A stretch of 10,769 nt of DNA, from positions 1,734 through 12,502 of the forward strand of contig JAOXYB010044559.1 of NCBI GenBank assembly GCA_028565635.1, written 5' to 3'. The translations under genes were made by a program, and so were the position numbers. The notes under the pieces were generated by a model. The model had not been told where the DNA came from. It did not search any database and saw nothing but the letters and a program-made list of their open reading frames with translations. Shown one piece after another: positions 1-8,603 of this stretch. Every line of letters begins with the position of its first letter. Position 1 is the first letter of the stretch. The stretch is from Phoronis ovalis (lineage: Eukaryota; Phoronida; Phoronidae).

Positions 1-525
1 AAAAGTAGATATTGTTGGAAAGGGACAAACGTAAGAATTGTGGACGTTTGAGTAAAAACTTTTGAAAACAAAATTTTCGAAAAAACATAGGTCCAACATA
101 TTTGCAAAATACGAAACTGAAACATGACGGAAATTAATTTCCAAGAAAATGAGGCACCTACCAAGGTCAGATAACCAGATGTTCTGTATTAGACTGATAA
201 GTTTAAAATAAACACGAAGTTTTATTATCTTAAATATCCTTATTATATAGAAGAATGTAAAAGTATAAGTTATCATACAGGCAGCATTAACGCACATTTC
301 CTACCGCATGTGTTTTAATTTCACTGAGCACACACAGCTAGCTGACTTTGAAAATTACATTAAAGCCCGGTGAGGGGGGGTTTGACAAAATGTTTAATAG
401 GGACGTGCGGCCAAGATACTTACATTTAATATATGAATATCTAAAATAATTATAAATAGCTAGAAAAATATGATGTAGAATGTATTTACTTTTTGGAGTT
501 TTAATATGAATGTATTGATCAAAAG
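1..525. other. AT-rich intergenic DNA, no gene seen
   Basis: I find no exon-like stretch, RNA gene or clear repeat here. The minus-strand open frame at 338-598 has no recognisable protein features. Confidence 0.6.
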
Positions 526-629
526 TACTAAACTTGACATAACATAACATGTAATGGCCGCTATGACAACATTGACTACGTTTTATTAAGAACCACACAT
601 TTTTATGTTATGTTATGCCATGTTTAGTA
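526..629. repeat. Inverted repeat, 25-bp arms, 54-bp spacer
   Basis: Arm 526-550 pairs with 605-629 at 23 of 25 positions, including 13 perfect innermost pairs (CATAACATAACAT against ATGTTATGTTATG). It could be the remnant of a small foldback element or MITE. No flanking target-site duplication is evident. Confidence 0.6.
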
Positions 630-1840
630 GATATATTTTTGGTATCCTTTATCTACCACAGGATCAGGGTTTGTTTTATCCTCGGACGCACACTCCCAGC
701 AGCATTTTGACAAGTAACCCCCGGGATTACGTACATCACGTCTAATATGTAGCTTATATAAAAAGTTTCTAATGTGATGCTCAGTTTATACAAACTACTG
801 GCTTGCAATAGCTCAATCATAGTTTCCCATAAATCTATTATAGCTTCTAAATATTTACTCACTTTTTTTGTAGATAATCCTTTCCAATAAACATCAGCAC
901 ATTAACTGACTAACAGGTTAGCCAAAGGCACAAAACGCAATAGCTTTCGTCTCTGGGTTTTTTATAAAATTTACCACTTGGAGCGCTAGTGCACTGTTTT
1001 TACAAATTAAACAAATTACAAAGTGTTTTTCAATGACAATTTGACAATTATGTTGCTTTCACGTACTGCTTACAGTTACATATGGTACTCTGCTTTCGCA
1101 GGTTTTTATAATAAACTGCCAATGACTCAATATCACAAGTCAGGACATATTACGTCAGCACCCAGCCTTGTTTAAGACTACTACAAATCGAAAGTTATCT
1201 GAGAACTAAGAACTGACGTAATTATGTACCGAAAGAGTATTGTTTTATCATGACACTAAAATTAAATCGTGCTAAACATGATGAATACATAATGGGTCTA
1301 GCATGATTCCATATCATGTCGGTCACGATATTGGTACCATTTCGCTATCTGTGCTAGACAGATTTAGTTAATTTAGTTAATTTTTGCTTAAAAACATACA
1401 TTTACCTCAAAGATATGCCTGCTTTGTATATCATTGGAAAGCATGTACACCATAAAAGATTTTTAAATGTAAAGTTAACATAATGTTAATTATTACAAGA
1501 TTATCTAGACATTGAACTCAACAAAACTGTTTTGCTTGAAACAGGTGGTTTAAGTGGAAATTCATCTACTGTTATATCCTCACTGGCTTCCGTACATACT
1601 TTGAGTTTGGAAATTCCATTAATTGTTAAACGAAAACTGTAATTCTTGGAATTATACTGCTATCAGCTTATAGAGTGATTGGAGTGATGTTTGTGGACAA
1701 TTTTGTATTTTCATGTAATTTACAAGTGCGAAAACTTCATTTAAATTTACACAATAGATTCATCAATGATAATTGTTCCAACCATTATATCGCAATTTTT
1801 ATCGATAATCTTTTAAGACGAGGGTCACACGCTTCAATGT
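630..1840. other. AT-rich intergenic DNA, no gene seen
   Basis: The only structure noted is a short tandem ATTTAGTTA duplication at 1362-1379. The open frames present look like chance. Confidence 0.6.
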
Positions 1841-1894
1841 CACACACACACGTGCGCGTGCACACACACACGCACACGCACGCACACACACACG
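1841..1894. repeat. (CA)n/(CG) compound microsatellite, 54-bp alternating pyrimidine-purine tract
   Basis: Every base from 1841 to 1894 alternates pyrimidine and purine: CA repeats, interrupted by CGTGCGCGTG (1851-1860) and by CG steps near 1871 and 1881. Long CA/CG alternation is the classic Z-DNA-prone composition. The tract is likely polymorphic in length. Confidence 0.9.
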
Positions 1895-2969
1895 AGCTTA
1901 TATATTGAAAACGGAATATATCGGATAGACCTAGCGGGAAAAAATAGAACTACCTTTATTATATAGGAAGGCATAAATATTGAATACAAAGCAGAACACA
2001 AGTGTTCCTTGCCTAATTTTCAACTAATAAGTGCACAAATGGCATTGCGCAATGTGAACTTGCAGTAGGACAGAGCCATTTCCATTCCGGGGATGTAAGA
2101 AAGACAGAACTACAATGCAATGCTTATTATCATTAACATTTTTGTAAATCAAAATACGCTTTTTTGGAAATGCATTATTACACACATTGGAATGTGTTTT
2201 GTTTTTAAACGTATAGTACAGAGTTATTGTTTCTGTTGAAACATTTGTACAATGTACACGTGTATAGTGATTTTTTTATTCCATGTTTACATCATATCCT
2301 TTGTGACGATTTATCCAACACTGAACATTTCTTGCTGATTGTCTGAATACTGAACCCGGATGCTCACATATACATGACCAATTATCGGGTCATCAAAATT
2401 GCTTTGTAACTCAATATCATCATTTTGAACATTTTGAACAATTTTAGAAATTCCAATGACCTTTTGACCTTAAGATCAATAATGGTCTACTCTGATACGA
2501 TTGCTTCACTTGAAGTACCGTGTCCTAGCTGTAACTGTCTTCGAGATATAGATTGCTGAAGAATGGAAAACAAAGAAAGAGAAGAAGATGGAAAATGAAC
2601 AAAACCAATAAGCTTGCTCCCTATTAGGCGCAACCCTAATTAGTTAATGCTTCTTAACTCCAGGGTTCTTTTGAGAAAATGCGGGGAATGGGTATATCGG
2701 TATGAACGAAACATACACCTAACATAAGTAATGCAAATTTAAGAAAGTCTTCTTTTTCTGGAAAGCTAAATGAATCCACTATTTTGTATGATATTTCCTT
2801 TTCTAGGATGTCATCAAAATATGATGATGGTAAAAACGGCTGATTACTCTAAAAAATTAGCGGTTCTTCACAAAAAAATGCTAAATTGAAATGTCTGCAT
2901 TCTAAGATTGTTTGTCTTTTTTGTTTGAAATGTAATTTCATATCTTGACACCATGATAGAACTACAATA
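1895..2969. other. AT-rich intergenic DNA, no gene seen
   Basis: It contains a 9-bp tandem ATTTTGAAC duplication (2422-2439). No coding segment is recognised. Confidence 0.6.
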
Positions 2970-3510
2970 TTTGGTCAAGCCGTACATTTCTTGTTTCTAA
3001 AGAGACTAGGTTAAGGAGCAAGGACTTTGTTATGGTAACATGTCAAATGTGTCATGCGTGACATCTGTTGTATTACAAATCTTTGATATCGGTAATAATA
3101 CAATATACGTAAAGTATGATGCATTTGGCATATTACCTTGGCATATTACCATATCTATAAAAATACCCGTATGCTAAAATGTAAAGTACTTAATGTATTA
3201 CAATTTTTTTAAGCAAGCAAAACGTATTGTCAATCAATGCAACAAAAGCACGACCATAGTATATATTTAAGTAGGTCAAGTTTCACAAGTATTTGCCATT
3301 TCACCATAACTGCAAAAAAGAACACCCGTATTTCTAAATCTCAATACTTACATTATACCACCACGATCTAGGCATCAGAAATGCTACCATACTTGTTAAT
3401 AGGTCAAATATGACGTTTTGCCATGTTACTTAACCACCATAAGGAATACCCGTATTACAGTAGCTTTAGTCTTTGATAAAGCATGAGACAAGACTGCAAA
3501 AGGGAATGTC

Positions 3511-3542
3511 AATATCTTAATTAAACATTAGGCGACAGACTG
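3511..3542 (+). repeat. Direct repeat copy A (partner 3917-3948)
   Basis: It begins AATATCTTAATTAAACAT and matches 3917-3948 at 29 of 32 positions. Both copies are preceded by an ACTGC(A/G)AAA stretch, so the homology extends upstream with gaps. Confidence 0.7.
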
Positions 3543-3916
3543 TAAAATGAGCAATAGCAGACAGAAGTATTATTCTTATTACGTAGAAAAAGATGGAATG
3601 TAACAAACAGTATGTTTAAAAGTTGATTATGGGTAAGGAGGAAAGCTTGAGACAGCTCATTGAACAGAAACAGTAGAAAAAAAGCGAGATAACTCGTAAA
3701 TTTAATTAATGGAACTTTTTTATTGAAACGCCCTAGGTATGCATGCGCGCACTAAACGTGTCAAGTATTGCACAGGACAAGTACGGCGTGTTTGCCATAA
3801 CCAGAACTATATAACAAAGGAATGCCCTTATCGTTTTTTCAATGTGTTACAGCTTGTTGCTTAATGTTTATTTTTTAATGAAACATAACTGCGAAACTAA
3901 AGGAGTGCCATCGATG

Positions 3917-3948
3917 AATATCTTAATTAAACATATGGCGACAGGCTG
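3917..3948 (+). repeat. Direct repeat copy B (partner 3511-3542)
   Basis: This is the second copy, 406 bp downstream of the first. The preceding CATAACTGC also matches the start of the segment at 3305, which ties this pair to the wider repeat family. Confidence 0.7.
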
Positions 3949-4286
3949 AGCTGTAACATGTTATAACTAAATAGTGGTATTCCTTCCATTACCAGGATCA
4001 CTTTATTGAAAATCTATGCATTATTTTTTTTCAAATTTTAATGCTTGTTATTTATTTTTAAAGCTAGGTTCACTTAAAAGTATTATAATAAGGATCATGT
4101 TTAATGTTAAAGCAATTTTCCAAAATCAAACCTTAGCCGACATTTCAGAAAATTGGTCTTCATTCTTTAACACAAACAGATTTCCTGGGCTTATTTTCAG
4201 AAAAGAAACCTTGTGTTATATCATGTCAGTTTGTTTATTGCCAATGTACCCTAGTTGCTAGCACGGCTTTAAATGTGATAAGCATT

Positions 4287-4402
4287 GCAACTACTAGTGA
4301 AATAAATACCGCTTAATGAAATTATTATTCCAACTGCAACTTTTAGTGAAATACATATTTGAACTTCGACAAACTTCTTATCAACGCTCACTGAAATAAA
4401 CA
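4287..4402 (+). repeat. Three-copy degenerate tandem repeat, 45-49 bp period
   Basis: Copies of a 22-base segment of the form GCAACTnnTAGTGAAATAnATA begin at 4287, 4336 and 4381. The third is the most diverged. The intervening sequence is only weakly similar. Confidence 0.5.
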
Positions 4403-5222
4403 GTAATAATTACTAAGCTTTTTGCAATTAGAATTTCAGTTGTTATATTGCTTCAAAGGTTTACATTGAAACAAACATTAAGATTATAAAGAATAAAACC
4501 CGAGGGTTCTTAATACGTGCACCTGTGAGAGTGCGTGGATATGGGTCTCCTTTTTTGCATGGCAAATTCCAATATGGAAAGGGTTCGTTTTGCAGCTTCT
4601 GTGATATATCTTGGTAGGATTTTTTGAGGCGCAGTCAAGCTAGAGTTCTGAATGAATGCGCCTAGAATGCGCCTATATAAAATAGTATATAGCACCTCAT
4701 AAAAAAATAACAGTATTTTAAACAAGGAAATAAATTGGGGATCGTAGACTTTTAACATGTATTTCGTATTCTTTCTCACCAGTTATAAAAAGGCGTATGG
4801 TCAGCCATGTTAAATTTAAATTTGTTTATACAGGTTTATATTTGAGATTTGGCTGTATATGAAACTCGAGATATGAAATAACTAGACAATTTAGCCATTT
4901 CTTTCAATACTTTCACTGAGTATTTTTTTCCGCTGTTAATCTCATATTTTAGTACATCAGTGCAATCCTAACTAATGATTTACTTGGGCGTGTTTAACTT
5001 GGATCCTGTATTCAGTAGGCAATCCCATAGATGCGCACGCAGACTAAAATCACATCTAATCACATGTCGTGTAGTATCATGTTTGAAATTCTATTAATTC
5101 GAATTAAATTTTATTGTTCAAACATGATTTTTGCATCTGCCACTATGTTTTAATATCTGAACATGTAATACTGGTGATATGTTCATTTTCTTTTTCAAGT
5201 CACTATTATTGTTTGAAATTGC
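4403..5222. other. AT-rich intergenic or upstream DNA
   Basis: It holds the 11-bp duplication at 4654 and a minus-strand open frame of 89 codons (4510-4779) with no domain I recognise. Its right end would be the proximal promoter region if the TATA box at 5223 is real. Confidence 0.5.
4654..4675 (+). repeat. Perfect 11-bp tandem duplication
   Basis: GAATGCGCCTA occurs twice back to back and runs into TATATAAAA (4674-4682). It may simply be replication slippage. Confidence 0.6.
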
Positions 5223-5230
5223 TATAAATA
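5223..5230 (+). promoter_or_regulatory. Candidate TATA box upstream of the pirin-like gene
   Basis: TATAAATA lies 25 and 36 bases upstream of two full matches to the initiator consensus YYANWYY (TCAGTTT with A at 5248; CCAGACT with A at 5259). A consensus splice donor follows at 5279. The order TATA, initiator, short exon, donor is that of a first untranslated exon. Linking it to the pirin-like gene is inference, since no other + strand gene is visible downstream. Confidence 0.4.
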
Positions 5231-5247
5231 CGCGTATATTACTTGTC

Positions 5248-5278
5248 AGTTTCGTTCCAGACTTTTGTCTTCAGAGAG
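5248..5278 (+). other. Candidate untranslated first exon
   Basis: This short stretch runs from an initiator match to AGAGAG|GTAAGT (donor 5279). It has no ATG, so it would be purely leader sequence. If spliced directly to an acceptor at 8466 it would place AGAG before CATGG and keep A at -3 of the start codon. It is supported by signals only. Confidence 0.35.
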
Positions 5279-6155
5279 GTAAGTAGCTAGCGGTGAATAC
5301 TGTGCAGTAGTTTCGTATGTTTTTTGGCAGATGTTTGTAAATTTTCAACCTAAACAATATATATATTGATGTGACTAAATGATATGACACATTGATTTCT
5401 TCATTGATTTAATATAAGATACTGCTTCTGCTAAACCGGGCGCAGATATAAATGTACAATAATTGTGTAGTAAGTGTGTTTCAACATTGAATTTTCGTAA
5501 AAATACGTTTTTTGGATTTTTTAAATCGCACAACTTTACAGAAATAAAGAAGCAGACAATTCTAGCTTACCATAACGCTCCGTGAAGTTATATTGTCATT
5601 AAAATTTTAAAGTCGAAGAAGTTAAAGAGTACATTTCTTGAATTTAAAGCTACACAAAACGCAACGTTTTATTTAAACAGTGGCATGCTTTTTAGGTATT
5701 GATACTAAAACTCCATTTGGTAGTATTTATCCACTTAAAGAAACTAACCGTTTAGCTCTGAATAGGAGAAAACATGCATTATTTATACTTGGTTTCATTT
5801 TTTAATAGTAAACATGTTTAGCAATTACACTTTGCGTGAACACGCCTCATATCTCAGAATTGTTTCTTTAAAAAACATATTTTAATCACAATCATCAGTC
5901 GGTACTTTTTTTAAAATTTGTGTTAATAAAATTTATCTTGAGTCCTTAGAGAGAACATGAAAGAAAATATTGAAAACTTAATTAACAGTTCTGGCTGTGT
6001 AGATGGAAGTATAAGCATTATAATCATTGGAGTTTCTGTGAAAAACTACGTAAAGATTGTAAAATTAATTCCATCTGGTTATTTTTTGAAATAATTAAAA
6101 AATACATGTGTAGAGGCCCATCACATATGTTGTTAACTGTTTCAATTCATTTTAG

Positions 6156-6215
6156 CGCACTTACGAGGTACTTTCAGTCTACATTTTGATCCACCTTGAA
6201 CGCAGATATTCCAAG
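6156..6215 (+). other. Candidate 60-nt internal leader exon
   Basis: A TTAAC branch-like motif and a pyrimidine-rich tract lead to TTTTAG at 6155, and the stretch ends CCAAG|GTATGT at 6215/6216. It contains no ATG and two of its three frames are stopped, so it would be 5' UTR. It is more GC-rich than its surroundings. Chance pairs of splice-like sites do occur in several kilobases of DNA, so confidence is low. Confidence 0.3.
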
Positions 6216-7188
6216 GTATGTTTACAATAATATTAGTATTCTTTTACAAAATGTATACATTTATAAATATGGGTTCATTCTGTGTCGGTGATTCTGAAAA
6301 TTCAGCAGGAAATCCAAAATTAGGCTTTACCGTTTATTTATTTTTTGCAATCTAAAACTGTATACATTTCGGTCGCTCTATGAAACATATGCGACGTGTT
6401 AGTATAATTCTAAATATAAATATTATATGTCAATGTGAACTTGAAAACTCCCAGTATATTGTAATTGTCATACTTATTATGATACACATTATAAAATTTA
6501 TTTGTAGACAGATTAACTAGTATTAATAACTCTTATCACTTAATACAGGTATATAATAAGCAAGTTTAAATCCTGAAATTGAAGTTCAGTTACGAAAGTA
6601 AAATAAATATATCAAAACTAAGTTTGCTTCTACATTGCCTACAATAGAATGTTTAACGTGTTGGTCTTCTAACACAGCACAATGAAACAGAATGAAGCCG
6701 GAACTGGGTGTTCCATTAATGACTGCGTATATACTGTATATGCTGGCTACTGTACACACGGGAAATAACCGATTTAAATTCCTAGTATTGAGAATGAATG
6801 CCACTTGTGCACTTTTACTGTTAATACGACACAAGTATTTACCTAGCTTATTCAAAGGCTGTTAAAATGTGTCAGTACAACAATAGTTAGTTTAAGAAAA
6901 AAACACACCTTATCGTATAAGACAGATAATTGCATGTTTTCAGTGTGTATAAATGCTTTAATATCAAAATTATGTAATTTAAAATTTTCGGTGTTTTTAA
7001 ATGCTTAAGCAATAAATATTTAACCTAAACTGCAAAACTGTAATTAAAAGTTAATAATTAGCTTTATATTTTAATCAGAATTTGAACTAACATTATCAGA
7101 ATAAAAATTAATAAAAACAAACAAAAAAAATAGATACTATAATTATAAGAATAACATTGTTACTATGTTACGGTCTGATCTGAACAGC

Positions 7189-7196
7189 TATAAATA
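7189..7196 (+). promoter_or_regulatory. Candidate alternative TATA box
   Basis: TATAAATA sits in the same 11-base context (GCTATAAATAC) as the box at 5223. It is 210 bases upstream of a consensus donor (TTTAAG|GTAAGT, 7399/7400). It could be an alternative promoter of the pirin-like gene. No convincing initiator lies at the expected distance, so this is weaker than the upstream box. Confidence 0.25.
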
Positions 7197-7351
7197 CATT
7201 CGATCTAATGAAGCCGGCTAGTAGACCAGGTGCTTGACCCATCCAACAATAAGTGTGCATAGAATTCTGGGATCAGTATTGGCTATGCAAACGATTAGGT
7301 TCTGGTAATTGAGCGTGTGTGGACAGGTTGTTCACTCGGTCTTACACTTAG

Positions 7352-7399
7352 TCTATTAATATATAGGATTATCCGTCTCAGAGTGTCTGCGGATTTAAG
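7352..7399 (+). other. Candidate leader or alternative 5' exon ending in a strong donor
   Basis: A pyrimidine-rich tract and CACTTAG end at 7351, and TTTAAG|GTAAGT is at 7399/7400, bracketing 48 nt. One frame is open and would run in phase into the ATG at 8468 if joined to an acceptor at 8466, but it has no ATG of its own. It could equally be the end of a longer first exon starting near 7220 below the TATA box at 7189. That version contains a short upstream ORF beginning at the ATG in GGCTATGCAAACG. Confidence 0.25.
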
Positions 7400-8467
7400 G
7401 TAAGTCCATAAGCTTGATACAAGCATTACCAAGAGAAAAAATAGAATTTCTTTAGACTTTTTAAACTTTTAACTTCTGGATATTTTAACTATAACATAAG
7501 CTTTAAAGATGACTTGCATAAAAATTGCAGTTTTACCTAAAACGGACTGATGACAGCCTGGCTTACAGTTGATATTAACAAAATCACATTTAGCCATATA
7601 ACAAAGTAAAACTATGTAGCCGTTTACAGTTAAGAATGATAATCTGAAATGTCTTAATCTGATGTCAAGCAGCAACGAGCGAATCATTTTAGCATTGTAG
7701 CGTCCAGAAGAAGAAATTACTGAGAGATAACATTCGGCGAGACTTAGACCCTTCGATTTTGTAGTGTATTTTTAGAGTTTTTATTTTGGGGCATTGGCCT
7801 ATATATGTGTGTGTTTATATTGTAGATTAAATGAATACAGTGCATTAGAGTGTTTTCTATTGAAGCTTTCATCTATATATTTTTGTAAACTGTAGATTGT
7901 ATGTAAAGATTTATACGTATTTAGTTGGGGTTTTTTCTGCGCAGAATCTTCATTTGTTGGTGTATTAATTGCGTAATTAAATTATATTCTATAACGATAT
8001 ATGAGCAAGTTACGTTACAGCATATTGGCCGTAACTTCTCAGAAAATGTGCATGTGCACTTGATCTCTGTGGTATGTTTGCATCCACGTGTCATATGCTA
8101 CGTCATTGATTAAACAATCGTGATGATGTTGAAAATTAATCCTTTAATTTAGTTTATGTGCAGATTTATTCCCCTGCTCTGTGCCTTGTTTTTATTCATT
8201 CCGTTTTAGATTAAAAATAAACTTCATGGACTAGATTTATACTAAACAGAACTAAAAGTATCGTTCTAAGAATAAAACTTAATATAAGAAATGAGCAGAT
8301 ACTACGTACAAACTGATATTTTTAAGGATGACTACAAGTCTTTATCATCACTTATTTTTCTTAAACTAGGAATGAAATAGACTAATTCAAATTGAAAATT
8401 TAACTTCAGGAACTGCTTTCAAGTTCTTTTAAGCTTTAAAAAGCTTTTAATGTTTAAGTTATTCAGC

Positions 8468-8603
8468 ATGGGCAAGCAACGAGGTATCCAGGAAGTTGTT
8501 GTAGGCGAAATCGCTCGCATTTGGCCAAATGGCTTTCCAGTGAGACGAGTTATTGGCGGGCCTGTCGATCATTGGGATCCAGTTGTCAATTACTTTCATG
8601 CAG
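8468..8603 (+). CDS. Pirin-like coding exon 1 (start codon exon)
   Basis: It encodes the N-terminal strand region and the VRRVIGGP motif and ends CAG|GTATGA at 8603/8604, phase 1. Two in-frame ATGs exist. The one at 8468 has A at -3 and G at +4 (strong context). The one at 8450 has T at both positions (weak) and would add MFKLFS. A possible acceptor AG at 8465-8466 would make the exon begin at 8467 and leave only the 8468 start, which I prefer. Another possible acceptor AG lies at 8408-8409; the frame is open upstream as far as a TGA at 8393. Confidence 0.87.

Larger units (their letters stand above)
2970..3950. repeat. Cluster of degenerate dispersed or tandem repeat units
   Basis: Related segments recur here. 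They share a GGTCAA or TGTCAA start (2973, 3275, 3402 and variants near 3042 and 3760), then a TTTGCCAT-like core, then ACCATAA...GGAATACCCGTAT (3148-3172, 3303-3332, 3436-3455, 3794-3831). The region also holds a 13-bp perfect tandem duplication (3125-3150) and a 32-bp direct repeat (3511-3542 and 3917-3948). No coding capacity is recognised. It is probably a decayed repeat family or non-autonomous element. Confidence 0.6.
5279..8466 (+). other. Candidate long 5' leader intron region
   Basis: If the first exon at 5248-5278 belongs to the pirin-like gene, this stretch is one or more introns in its 5' UTR, interrupted by the candidate exons at 6156-6215 and 7352-7399. No coding sequence is recognised in it on either strand. 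A minus-strand open frame at 6586-6855 looks like chance. Confidence 0.35.

Noticed and set aside
1675-1908. A + strand open frame ending in alternating His-Thr/His-Val residues
   Set aside because: The residues come from reading through the CA microsatellite; the rest shows no protein features.
4674-4682. TATATAAAA as a promoter
   Set aside because: No good initiator at the proper distance and no donor or gene close downstream.
4510-4779. A minus-strand 89-codon open frame
   Set aside because: No recognisable domain, AT-rich composition and no flanking splice or promoter signals; a chance frame is likelier.
6586-6855. A minus-strand 89-codon frame as a gene nested in the candidate leader intron
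   Set aside because: No family resemblance and no transcription signals that I can see.
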